Shown here: in pieces, positions 1 to 6,952 of the stretch
Layout of the letters: every line of letters begins with the position of its first letter
Position numbering within the stretch: position 1 is the stretch's first letter
Assembly (NCBI GenBank): GCA_900552295.1
Contig: URZB01000069.1
Span: 1-7,580, forward strand
Origin: an uncultured Collinsella sp.
Lineage (GTDB): Bacteria > Actinomycetota > Coriobacteriia > Coriobacteriales > Coriobacteriaceae
Reading direction: 5' to 3'
Length of the DNA: 7,580 nt
Notes under the pieces: generated by a model
Seen by the model: the letters and a program-made list of their open reading frames with translations, nothing else
The model's database searches: none
Told to the model about the DNA's origin: nothing
Position numbers and translations under genes: made by a program

Positions 1-9
1 AGTTCCGCA

Positions 10-46
10 CGCAAAGAAGGCCACTTAATGTGGCCTTCGTCTTGCG
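10..46. terminator. Hairpin, probable terminator of the minus-strand peptidase gene (possibly bidirectional)
   Basis: A perfect 8-bp stem (AAGGCCAC at 17-24, GTGGCCTT at 30-37) encloses a 5-base loop. Outer pairing of CGCAA (10-14) with TTGCG (42-46) extends it past a small internal loop. On the minus strand the stem is followed by CTTTGCG, a weak U-tract. It lies about 70 bases past the stop of the gene at 114-1319. It could equally end a plus-strand gene lying left of the window. Nothing else is recognisable in bases 47-113. Confidence 0.55.
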
Positions 47-113
47 CAGGACTGTAGAGCAGGCAACCTTATGCCTCGCCCCCAGTCCCGGACCAACTTG
101 CTTCAAACCGCAG

Positions 114-1319
114 CTACGACAGCGCGATACCGCCAAGCCAGCCCCAACGCACGCCAGAGCCAGTGCCATAGAAGCTAATAAACGAATCAAGCGACTTAGA
201 CGTAATGGCACCCTCGTTGCTCATAACGATACCGCCGCCAACATAGATACCCACATGACCGTAGATAAGGCCCGGAGCACCCGTGCCGCTGTGCGAGGAA
301 TCGGCCACGATCATGCCCACCTGTAGCGCCGAGCGGTCGGAGCTATAGCACCAGGCGTTGAACATGTCACACGCGTTGCCGCCAAAATAGCCCACGCCGG
401 CGTTACGGAAGACATTGGTAACCCACGCCGCGCACCAGTTCTGACCCGGCGAAGGCGTGGAGTAGCACGCGTTGACGACGGCCTGCTGCTTGCCCGAGCC
501 GGCATTCTGCTGCGGAGTTCCGGGCGCATACGATCCACCACCCGAACTCGAACCACCCGAGTAGGAATTGTTCTTGTTCGCGGCGGCAGCGGCAGCGGCG
601 GCCTTCCTGGCAGCCTCCTCGGCCTGGGCGGCAGCGAGAATCTCGGAATCGCGCTGAGCCATGAGCTCCTTGACGTCGTCGGAAAGACCGTTCAGCACGG
701 TCTGGACTTCTTGCTGCTTGGCCTGCATATCCTGCATCTGAGCCGTCTGCTGGTCCTTGAGTTTTTCCAGGTCGGCCTTTTGCGCTTCGAGCTCGGTCTT
801 CTGTGCGTCGAGCTCTTCCTGGATGGTCTGAATGTCCTCGATGGCGTCGCGGTCGCTCTTGTTGATCTTCTCAACATAGTGCGCATTGGCGACGAGCTCC
901 TCAAACGAACCCGAGGCGAGCAGCAGCGACAGGACGTTGGTGCCGCCCGACTTATAGCTGGCGGAAACGCGATCGGAAAGATCGCCGCGCTTCTTTTTGA
1001 GCTCGGCCTTCTTTTCGTCAATCTGCGCCTGCGTGCTGTCAATCTGGCCCTGTACGCCCTCGATATCGTTGAGGGTCTGGGCGTTCTTGTTGGCCAGCGC
1101 CGCGTATTCATTTGCGATGCTGTCGAGCTGGGCCTGGACCTCGTCAAGCTGAGCCTGGGCCGCATTGAGCTTGTCGGTGGTTTCCTTGGTGGCCTCCGCA
1201 GCATGGGCGCGAGCGGGCAGACCAAAAAGAACGGCTACAGAAGCTGCGCCGAACAGGGCCTTGAGGGCAGTGCGACGCGAAAGCTCCTGGGAAAGGATGG
1301 AATCGCTGTTTGGTGACAT
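114..1319 (-). CDS. Exported coiled-coil cysteine peptidase, PcsB/CwlO-like with a C-terminal NlpC/P60-CHAP-type domain
   Basis: A 401-residue protein, probably a peptidoglycan hydrolase acting outside the membrane. Residues 1-40 form a signal peptide with a twin-arginine motif (SRRTALK, 14-20), a hydrophobic core (21-35) and an AHA cleavage site at 38-40. Residues 41-235 are a long coiled coil. It is interrupted near 121-152 by a YKSGGTNVLSLLLASGSF segment typical of the PcsB/CwlO/EnvC coiled-coil domain, which in known members is controlled by FtsEX; that partner is inferred here. An Ala-rich stretch (236-247) and a Ser/Gly-rich linker (251-276) lead to the catalytic domain (about 278-401). 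Likely nucleophile is Cys296 (NWCAAWV) and likely base is His355 (YGHVGIYV), with Asn368 or Glu369 as a third polar residue. Cys285, Cys317 and Cys324 are additional. The ATG is supported by GGAG at 1325-1328, five bases upstream. Whether the fold is CHAP or NlpC/P60 cannot be settled by eye. Confidence 0.88.
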   Translation of the reverse strand: MSPNSDSILSQELSRRTALKALFGAASVAVLFGLPARAHAAEATKETTDKLNAAQAQLDEVQAQLDSIANEYAALANKNAQTLNDIEGVQGQIDSTQAQIDEKKAELKKKRGDLSDRVSASYKSGGTNVLSLLLASGSFEELVANAHYVEKINKSDRDAIEDIQTIQEELDAQKTELEAQKADLEKLKDQQTAQMQDMQAKQQEVQTVLNGLSDDVKELMAQRDSEILAAAQAEEAARKAAAAAAAANKNNSYSGGSSSGGGSYAPGTPQQNAGSGKQQAVVNACYSTPSPGQNWCAAWVTNVFRNAGVGYFGGNACDMFNAWCYSSDRSALQVGMIVADSSHSGTGAPGLIYGHVGIYVGGGIVMSNEGAITSKSLDSFISFYGTGSGVRWGWLGGIALS

Positions 1320-1363
1320 ATCTACTCCGTTACATGTTTATTTATATGTCGCTCAACTCATAC

Positions 1364-1391
1364 ATATTAGCGTACATCCGGCGCATCCCAA
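1364..1391 (-). promoter_or_regulatory. Candidate promoter for the minus-strand peptidase gene
   Basis: Read on the minus strand, TTGGGA (1386-1391) and TAATAT (1364-1369) are separated by 16 bases, giving a leader of about 38 bases. A second -10-like box, TATAAA (1341-1346), lies closer to the gene but has no fitting -35 and would leave only about 15 bases of leader. The choice between them is uncertain. Confidence 0.4.
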
Positions 1392-1521
1392 CGATTTCCA
1401 CGAACGGCAGCAAACCGTATGGTCGGCGGCTCATATGCAAACGTCAAGGTCGAGGGTATGCCCACGCCAAACATTTCCATGAGTACGTTAGCATGTTCAT
1501 CTGCTTTTCCTGCCCTGCACG

Positions 1522-1549
1522 TTTTGGGTGCCCCTGCCTGCGCTATACT
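1522..1549 (+). promoter_or_regulatory. Candidate galE promoter
   Basis: A good -10 box, TATACT (1544-1549), lies 37 bases before the galE ATG. The best -35 is weak: TTTTGG (1522-1527) with a 16-base spacer. The predicted transcript starts near 1556, leaving a leader of about 30 bases that contains the AGGAG ribosome site. No operator was recognised in the rest of the 1320-1586 intergenic region. Confidence 0.45.
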
Positions 1550-1586
1550 CCCCTCAAGAAGTGTTCCTGATTCGATAGGAGACTAC

Positions 1587-2648
1587 ATGTCCAAAGCACT
1601 CGACCCCAAAGACACCTGCGTCCTCGTAACCGGTGGCGCCGGTTTTATCGGCTCGCACACCGTCGTTCAGCTGCTCGAGGGCGGCTACCAGGTCGTCATC
1701 GTCGATGACCTTTCCAACTCCAGCGCCGTCGCCGTCGACCGCGTCAAGACCATCGTGGGCGAAGAGGCTGCCAAGAACCTCACCTTCTACGAGGCCAACG
1801 TGCTCGACCGCGAGGCCATGAACAAGATCTTCGACACCCATCAGATCGACCGCGTCATCCACTTCGCCGGCTTTAAGGCCGTCGGCGAGTCGGTGAGCAA
1901 GCCCGTCGAGTACTACCACAACAACATCGAAAACACCCTGGTGCTCATCGACGTCATGCGCAACCATGGCTGCAAGTCCATCATCTTCTCGAGCTCCTCG
2001 ACCGTCTACGGCGACCCGGACAACCCGCCCGTCACCGAGGAAGACCCCAAGAAGCCCGCAACCAACCCCTATGGCTGGACCAAGTGGATGATCGAGCAGA
2101 TCCTTATGGACGTTCACACCGCCGACCCCGAGTGGGACGTTGTGCTGCTCCGCTACTTCAACCCCATCGGCGCCCATCCGTCGGGCCTGATCGGCGAGGA
2201 CCCCAAGGGCATCCCCAACAACCTGGTGCCCTATGTCGCGCAGGTTGCCGTGGGCAAGCTCGAGGCCGTTCAGGTCTTTGGCAATGACTACCCCACTCCC
2301 GACGGCACCGGCGTGCGCGACTATATCCACGTTTGCGACCTGGCCTCGGGCCACGTTGCCGCCCTCAACTGGATGAACGGCAAGACCGGCGTCGAGATCT
2401 TTAACCTGGGCACCGGCACCGGTACCTCGGTGCTCGAGGTCGTCGCCGCCTTCTCCAAGGCCTGCGGCAAGGAGCTGCCCTATGTGATTCGCGAGCGCCG
2501 CGCCGGCGATATCGCCGCCAACTGGTGCGATGCCTCAAAGGCCGAGCGCATGATGGGCTGGAAGGCTCAGTACAACATCGCGGACATGTGCCGCGATAGC
2601 TGGAACTGGCAGAGCCACAACCCCAACGGCTTCGCCGACGCCGAGTAG
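1587..2648 (+). CDS. galE: UDP-glucose 4-epimerase GalE
   Basis: A 353-residue cytoplasmic extended short-chain dehydrogenase that interconverts UDP-galactose and UDP-glucose using bound NAD, in the Leloir pathway and for surface-sugar supply. The NAD-binding Rossmann motif GGAGFIG is at residues 16-22. The catalytic Tyr and Lys of YxxxK are Tyr162 and Lys166 (NPYGWTK). The upstream Ser cluster SSSSTVYG (135-142) holds the catalytic Ser, probably Ser137. RYFNPIGAHPSG (189-200) and RRAGDIA (304-310) are typical of the substrate half. Length is close to the E. coli enzyme (338 residues), with a short N-terminal extension. The reading frame stays open upstream to 1419, but ATG 1587 is chosen because AGGAG (1577-1581) lies five bases before it and upstream residues do not resemble GalE. 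It is a single gene with its own promoter and terminator, and no galK or galT is adjacent. Residue 312 is Asn at the substrate-gating position (see findings). Confidence 0.96.
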   Translation: MSKALDPKDTCVLVTGGAGFIGSHTVVQLLEGGYQVVIVDDLSNSSAVAVDRVKTIVGEEAAKNLTFYEANVLDREAMNKIFDTHQIDRVIHFAGFKAVGESVSKPVEYYHNNIENTLVLIDVMRNHGCKSIIFSSSSTVYGDPDNPPVTEEDPKKPATNPYGWTKWMIEQILMDVHTADPEWDVVLLRYFNPIGAHPSGLIGEDPKGIPNNLVPYVAQVAVGKLEAVQVFGNDYPTPDGTGVRDYIHVCDLASGHVAALNWMNGKTGVEIFNLGTGTGTSVLEVVAAFSKACGKELPYVIRERRAGDIAANWCDASKAERMMGWKAQYNIADMCRDSWNWQSHNPNGFADAE

Positions 2649-2670
2649 CAAAAACCTACATACCACTCTT

Positions 2671-2704
2671 GCCCCGATCTCACGTTGTGAGGTCGGGGCC
2701 TTTT
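2671..2704 (+). terminator. Rho-independent terminator of galE
   Basis: A 13-bp stem (2671-2683 with 2687-2699, one G-U pair) closes a 3-base GTT loop and is followed by CTTTTC. It begins 22 bases after the galE stop, so galE and malQ are separate transcription units. Confidence 0.92.
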
Positions 2705-2753
2705 CATGGCATGTAACCATTCGCCGAAAATCGACCAACTTTTTTATCTTGCC

Positions 2754-2783
2754 TGTACATGTTTAAACAACATGTTTTACAAT
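2754..2783 (+). promoter_or_regulatory. Candidate malQ promoter with an overlapping dyad operator
   Basis: TGTACA (2754-2759, four of six -35 consensus positions) and TACAAT (2778-2783) are 18 bases apart, predicting a start near 2790 and a leader of about 79 bases. Between the boxes lies a perfect inverted repeat, ACATGTT (2757-2763) and AACATGT (2769-2775), with a 5-base centre. A 10-bp perfect palindrome TGTTTAAACA (2760-2769) is nested inside it. A repressor bound here would block polymerase. A LacI- or MalR-type sugar regulator is a reasonable guess, but no regulator gene is present in the window. Confidence 0.5.
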
Positions 2784-2855
2784 AGGCATATCGAATCAGA
2801 ACATCGGGGGCGGACTGCACATCCATCGGCAGGCCGACCCCACAACAAGAAGGTT

Positions 2856-2861
2856 GGTGAG
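2856..2861 (+). promoter_or_regulatory. Ribosome binding site deciding the malQ start
   Basis: GGTGAG lies seven bases before ATG 2869. A stronger AGAAGG (2848-2853) sits immediately before in-frame TTG 2854 and only three bases before GTG 2857, which is too close for either. It is 15 bases from ATG 2869. The ATG is preferred because MERASGVLMPVSSLP matches the usual MalQ beginning. Confidence 0.4.
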
Positions 2862-2868
2862 CGCATTC

Positions 2869-4374
2869 ATGGAGCGTGCAAGCGGCGTCCTCATGCCCGT
2901 CTCATCTCTGCCCGGACCATACGGAATCGGCGGCTTTGGCTGGAATGCCTACGACTTCGTCGATTTTCTCGCCTCGTGCAAACAACATTACTGGCAGATT
3001 CTGCCCCTTACGACGACCAGCTATGGCGATTCGCCCTATCAGTCGTTCTCGGCCCGCGCGGGCAACCCCAACTTTATCGACTTTGCCGAGCTTATCGAGG
3101 CAGGGTATCTGGAGCAGCGCGATATCGATGGCGTGTATCTGGGATCCGACCCCAGCAATGTCGACTACGGCGCTATCTTTGGCGGCCGCCGTCAGATTCT
3201 CGACCGCGCCGCTGAGCGCTTTGCTGCCGACAAGCCGGCCGATTTCGACGACTTTATCCAGGCAAACGAGGACTGGCTCATTCCCTACTGCGAGTTTATG
3301 ACCGTAAAGGAGGAGTACGGGCTCAAGGCCTTTTGGGAGTGGCCCGAGGAGCTCCGCCGCCGCGGCGAGGCATCCAACAAGATCTGCGCCGCCCATCCCG
3401 AGCGCATGCTTTACCACCAGATGACGCAGTACTTCTTCGATCGCCAGTGGAGCCGCCTCAAGGCCTATGCCAACGAGCGCGACATCCTGATCATCGGCGA
3501 CCTGCCCATCTACGTCTCGCGCGACTCCGTCGAGATGTGGGCCACGCCCGAGCTCTTTAAGATCGACGCCGCCGGCAATCCCGTCAGCGTCGCGGGAACG
3601 CCGCCCGACCAGTTCTCGGCCACCGGCCAGTACTGGGGCAACCCCATCTATGACTGGGATGCCATGGAAGCAGACGGCTTCTCTTGGTGGGAAGGCCGCA
3701 TCCGAGCCGCCCTCGACATGTACAACATCATCCGTCTGGACCACTTCCGCGGTTTCGAGGCATTTTGGGAGGTGCCGTTCTCCTCTCCCGATTCGTCATA
3801 TGGTTCGTGGACGCAGGGACCCGGCCTCAAGCTCTTCAAGGTGCTCGAGGAAAAGCTCGGCACGCTTCCCATCATTGCCGAAGACCTGGGCTTTCTTACC
3901 CCTGGTGTCATCGACATGCGCGACACCACGGGCTTCCCTGGCATGAAGATCCTGCAGTTTGCCTTTGAGGGCACCAACTCGTACTACCTGCCGCACAACT
4001 ACATTGCCAACACCGTCGCCTACGTCGGAACGCATGACAACGAAACGGCACGCGGCTGGTATGAGGGAACGGCCACCCCGCGTCAGCGCGAGCAGGCGGC
4101 CCTGTATACCCACCAGCAGGCAGGCGAGTCCATGGCCGATGCGCTCAACCGCACCATCGCCGCCAGCGTGAGCGATACCTGCATCTACACCATGCAGGAC
4201 CTGCTCAATCTGGGCAACGAGGCGCGCATTAACACCCCCGCCACCCTGGGCGGTAACTGGACTTGGCGCATGCTTGATGGCGCCATCACCCGCGAACTCG
4301 AGCACAAGCTCACCGGCTGGACCGAGACCTACTTCCGCATCCCATCGGAAGCCGAAATCGAGCTTCCTCAATAG
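2869..4374 (+). CDS. malQ: 4-alpha-glucanotransferase (amylomaltase, GH77) MalQ
   Basis: A 501-residue cytoplasmic enzyme that transfers alpha-1,4-glucan segments between maltooligosaccharides, releasing glucose and producing longer chains for phosphorylase. The GH77 signatures are in order: N-terminal RASGVLMPVSSLPGPYGIG (3-21); ILPLTTTSYGDSPYQSFSA (44-62); the donor-site loop PDQFSATGQYWGNPIYDW (246-263); and RLDHFRGF (289-296), which carries nucleophile Asp291. The acid/base is Glu338 in IIAEDLG, and the transition-state Asp390 is in GTHDNET. All three catalytic carboxylates are present and length is normal for the compact bacterial type. LPLTTT replaces the more common LPLGPT, a variant I associate with lactic-acid-bacterial MalQ. 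The next gene on the same strand is glgP, the usual partner, but a terminator hairpin lies between them. Transcription probably starts from the promoter near 2754-2783. Confidence 0.96.
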   Translation: MERASGVLMPVSSLPGPYGIGGFGWNAYDFVDFLASCKQHYWQILPLTTTSYGDSPYQSFSARAGNPNFIDFAELIEAGYLEQRDIDGVYLGSDPSNVDYGAIFGGRRQILDRAAERFAADKPADFDDFIQANEDWLIPYCEFMTVKEEYGLKAFWEWPEELRRRGEASNKICAAHPERMLYHQMTQYFFDRQWSRLKAYANERDILIIGDLPIYVSRDSVEMWATPELFKIDAAGNPVSVAGTPPDQFSATGQYWGNPIYDWDAMEADGFSWWEGRIRAALDMYNIIRLDHFRGFEAFWEVPFSSPDSSYGSWTQGPGLKLFKVLEEKLGTLPIIAEDLGFLTPGVIDMRDTTGFPGMKILQFAFEGTNSYYLPHNYIANTVAYVGTHDNETARGWYEGTATPRQREQAALYTHQQAGESMADALNRTIAASVSDTCIYTMQDLLNLGNEARINTPATLGGNWTWRMLDGAITRELEHKLTGWTETYFRIPSEAEIELPQ

Positions 4375-4422
4375 GAGCCACCGCGCCCGACCCCGCCCCA
4401 CCGTGCGGACGCGACCGCTTTT

Positions 4423-4464
4423 CCCGCGCGAGGCCACTCCAATCCCCTCGCGCGGGCTTCTTTT
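4423..4464 (+). terminator. Intrinsic terminator between malQ and glgP
   Basis: A perfect 11-bp GC-rich stem (CCCGCGCGAGG at 4423-4433, CCTCGCGCGGG at 4446-4456) has a 12-base loop and is followed by CTTCTTTT. It lies 48 bases after the malQ stop and ends 39 bases before the glgP start. It may be a full terminator or a partial one that lowers glgP expression relative to malQ. Confidence 0.85.
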
Positions 4465-4503
4465 GAATTTCTGACATGTCGTCAACTCGCCACAGGAGGA
4501 AAC

Positions 4504-6771
4504 ATGCCCCGTATCAATCTTGCGGATCTTGCCGAGCAGTCCTTTGGAACTTCACTCGAGCAACTCGATGACCGCCGCATTTACAAACTGCTGGTCAAGC
4601 TCGTGCAGGAGCGCTCTGCTGCCTGCCCACTCAACAATGGCAAGAAAAAGCTCTACTACATCTCTGCTGAGTTTTTGATTGGAAAACTGCTGATCAACAA
4701 CCTGATCGACCTTGGCATCTATGCCGAGGTTAAAGACCAGCTCACCGCTGCCGGCCACGACCTCAACAAGATTGAGGAGTTTGAGGTCGAACCGTCGCTG
4801 GGCAACGGCGGCCTGGGCCGTCTGGCCGCGTGCTTCCTGGATTCCATTGCCACGCTGGGCCTTACCGGTGACGGTGTGGGCCTCAATTACCATTACGGCC
4901 TGTTCCGTCAGCGCTTTGCCGACAACCAGCAAAAGGCCGTCCCCGACGAGTGGCTTAGCGAGCAGGACATCCTGATCGATGACGACCGCTCCTACACCGT
5001 CGAGTTTGGCGATTTTGCCGTCACCTCCAAGCTCGTCAACATCGATGTGCCCGGTTACGGTCAGCCCACCAAGAACCGCCTGCGTCTGTTCGACCTGGCG
5101 AGTGTCGACGACGGCCTGGTCCCCGGCAGCTCCATCGACTTCGACAAGACGAAGATCGCCAAGAACCTCACCTTGTTCCTCTATCCGGATGATTCCGATG
5201 AGCAGGGCCGCCTGCTTCGCATCTACCAGGAGTACTTCATGGTGAGCAACGCCGCCCAGCTCCTGATCGACGAGGCCGTCGAGCGCGGCAGCAACCTGCA
5301 CGATCTGGCCGACTACGCCGTGGTCCAGATCAACGACACGCACCCCACCATGGTCATTCCCGAGCTCATCCGCCTGCTCACCACCGAGCACGACATCGAG
5401 TTTGACGAGGCCGTTACCATCGTGCGCTCCATGGTCGCCTACACCAACCACACGATCCTTGCCGAGGCGCTCGAGAAGTGGCCGCTCGCCAGCCTGCAGA
5501 AGGTCTCGCCCGCCATCGCCGACATCATCGTCAAGCTCGACGAGGTTGCCAAGGCCGAGCACGACGACCCGCGCGTCGCCATCATCGACGAGCACGACAC
5601 CGTCCACATGGCCCACATGGACATTCACTTTGGCTTCTCCATCAATGGCGTCGCCGCACTCCACACCAAGATTCTGGAGGACACCGAGCTTCACCCGTTC
5701 TACGAGATCTATCCCGAGAAGTTCTCCAACAAGACCAACGGCATCACCTTCCGCCGCTGGATCCATGGCGCCAACCCCGCGCTCGCCAGCCTGCTCGACG
5801 ATGTGATCGGCACCGATTGGCGCAGCACCGGCGACCTGAGCAAGCTCGCCGAATTCGCTAACGACAAGGATGTTCTTGAGCGCCTGGCCGCCACCAAGGC
5901 CGAGGCCAAGACCATCATGCGCCAGTTCATGGCGCTCGAGCAGGGTGTGACCATTCCCTCCAACGCCATCATCGATGTTCAGGTCAAGCGTATCCACGAG
6001 TACAAGCGCCAGCAGATGCTCGCGCTCTACATCATCTGGAAGTATCTCGACATCAAGAACGGCAATAAACCCGAGCACCCCATCACCATCATCTTCGGCG
6101 GCAAGGCGGCACCTGCCTACACCATCGCCCAGGACATCATCCATCTGATTCTGACGCTGTCGCAGTGGATCGCCAACGACCCCGACGTGGCCCCCTACCT
6201 GCAGGTTGTCATGATCGAGAACTACAACGTCACCGCTGCTGAGCGTGTGATCCCCGCCGCCGATATCTCCGAGCAGATCAGCTTGGCCTCCAAGGAGGCG
6301 AGCGGCACCTCCAACATGAAGTTCATGCTCAACGGTGCTTTAACCCTGTGCACGCTTGACGGTGCCAACGTGGAGATTGCCGAGCTCGTGGGCGACGAGA
6401 ACATCTACACCTTTGGTGCCTCATCCAAGCAGGTCGAGCAGCTCTACGCCGACGGCGCCTACAACGCCGGTGCGCTCTACCGCAAGCCCGGAATTAAACT
6501 GCTGGTGGACTTCATCACCAACCCGGCCTTTATGGCAACCGGCAACGCCGAGCGCCTGCAGCGCCTGCACGACGACATTAAGAGCAAGGACTGGTTTATG
6601 GCCCTGCTCGACATTGAGGAGTACATCCAGACCAAGGAGCGCGTGCTGGCCGACTACGAGGACCAGGACGCTTGGATGCGCAAGGCGCTCATCAATATCG
6701 CCAACGCCGGCACCTTCTCGTCCGACCGTACGATCTCCCAGTACAACGACGAGATCTGGCACCTGAGCTAG
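4504..6771 (+). CDS. glgP: Glycogen/maltodextrin phosphorylase (GT35)
   Basis: A 755-residue PLP-dependent cytoplasmic enzyme that removes glucose-1-phosphate from the non-reducing ends of alpha-1,4-glucans. The N-terminal glucan-binding half contains EPSLGNGGLGRLAACFLDS (96-114), the active-site segment GVGLNYHYGLF (124-134) and NKTNGITFRRW (409-419). The C-terminal half contains VKRIHEYKRQ (494-503), whose Lys495, Arg496 and Lys501 correspond to the phosphate-site residues of muscle phosphorylase. It also contains FGGKAAPAY (531-539) and the PLP motif EASGTSNMKFMLN (598-610), with Lys606 as the Schiff-base lysine. Length and local sequence (HFGFSINGVAALHT, ending in DEIWHLS) resemble streptococcal phosphorylase found beside MalQ, so a maltodextrin role (MalP) is at least as likely as glycogen breakdown. 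The start is firm: AGGAGG at 4494-4499, four bases before ATG. No convincing promoter lies between the upstream terminator and this start. Confidence 0.96.
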   Translation: MPRINLADLAEQSFGTSLEQLDDRRIYKLLVKLVQERSAACPLNNGKKKLYYISAEFLIGKLLINNLIDLGIYAEVKDQLTAAGHDLNKIEEFEVEPSLGNGGLGRLAACFLDSIATLGLTGDGVGLNYHYGLFRQRFADNQQKAVPDEWLSEQDILIDDDRSYTVEFGDFAVTSKLVNIDVPGYGQPTKNRLRLFDLASVDDGLVPGSSIDFDKTKIAKNLTLFLYPDDSDEQGRLLRIYQEYFMVSNAAQLLIDEAVERGSNLHDLADYAVVQINDTHPTMVIPELIRLLTTEHDIEFDEAVTIVRSMVAYTNHTILAEALEKWPLASLQKVSPAIADIIVKLDEVAKAEHDDPRVAIIDEHDTVHMAHMDIHFGFSINGVAALHTKILEDTELHPFYEIYPEKFSNKTNGITFRRWIHGANPALASLLDDVIGTDWRSTGDLSKLAEFANDKDVLERLAATKAEAKTIMRQFMALEQGVTIPSNAIIDVQVKRIHEYKRQQMLALYIIWKYLDIKNGNKPEHPITIIFGGKAAPAYTIAQDIIHLILTLSQWIANDPDVAPYLQVVMIENYNVTAAERVIPAADISEQISLASKEASGTSNMKFMLNGALTLCTLDGANVEIAELVGDENIYTFGASSKQVEQLYADGAYNAGALYRKPGIKLLVDFITNPAFMATGNAERLQRLHDDIKSKDWFMALLDIEEYIQTKERVLADYEDQDAWMRKALINIANAGTFSSDRTISQYNDEIWHLS

Positions 6772-6797
6772 CTCATTCCCCTTACCCATCCTCTTGA

Positions 6798-6831
6798 GAA
6801 ACGGAGTCGTGGCAACACGGCTCCGCTTTTT
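6798..6831 (+). terminator. Rho-independent terminator of glgP
   Basis: A 10-bp stem (CGGAGTCGTG at 6802-6811, CACGGCTCCG at 6816-6825, one G-U pair) has a GCAA tetraloop of the GNRA class. It is preceded by GAAA and followed by CTTTTTG. It lies 30 bases past the glgP stop. Confidence 0.92.
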
Positions 6832-6871
6832 GTGCCCGCACGCTACCCTGTGACCCGACTCGACCAAACAA

Positions 6872-6926
6872 TCTCGATCTGTAACAGCTACTCGGTAAAA
6901 ACGGCCCCAGCTGTTACAGATTGAGA
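6872..6926. repeat. 55-bp palindromic repeat, copy 1
   Basis: The left arm TCTCGATCTGTAACAGCT (6872-6889) and the right arm (6909-6926) pair over 18 bases with one G-U position at 6876/6922. The loop is 19 bases (6890-6908) and contains AAAAACGGCCCC. There is no U-tract on either side, so it is not a normal intrinsic terminator. No reading frame resembling a protein covers it. It is homologous to the copy at 6953-7007, with the same arm motif, same total length and same position of CGGCCC 30 bases from the left end. Confidence 0.85.
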
Positions 6927-6952
6927 CATACCGGCCCCTCCCCTTGGGTTTA

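Noticed and set aside
30..326. Small plus-strand frame at the left end
   Set aside because: It starts inside the terminator hairpin and runs antisense through the catalytic domain of the peptidase gene; no ribosome site or protein-like pattern.
1419..1586. Upstream extension of the galE frame (56 more residues)
   Set aside because: The extension covers the promoter region, lacks a ribosome site at its start and does not resemble GalE; ATG 1587 has AGGAG at ideal spacing.
1554..2354. 266-codon open frame antisense to galE
   Set aside because: Low-complexity Val/Asp/Gly-rich product, no ribosome site, and complete overlap with a well-supported gene.
2757..4479. ACATGT hexamer shared by the malQ promoter (2757 and 2770), the glgP leader (4474) and the peptidase leader (1332) as a common regulator site
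   Set aside because: The same hexamer also occurs inside coding sequences (362-367, 2584-2589, 3716-3721), so its presence upstream of these genes is not distinctive by itself.
5629..5631. Phe378 of GlgP where muscle phosphorylase has active-site His377, as a sign of an inactive enzyme
   Set aside because: From memory, bacterial maltodextrin-type phosphorylases have aromatic residues here (Phe or Tyr before the VNGVA-like segment), and all cofactor and phosphate-site residues are intact.
4552..6144. Long 530-codon open frame on the minus strand inside glgP
   Set aside because: It is exactly antisense to the conserved glgP sequence. Its Val/Asp/Gly/Leu-rich product without recognisable motifs is what the reverse strand of GC-rich coding DNA gives.
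6421..6867. 148-codon minus-strand frame crossing the end of glgP
   Set aside because: Antisense to the glgP C-terminus, starts beyond the terminator hairpin, no homology-like motif.
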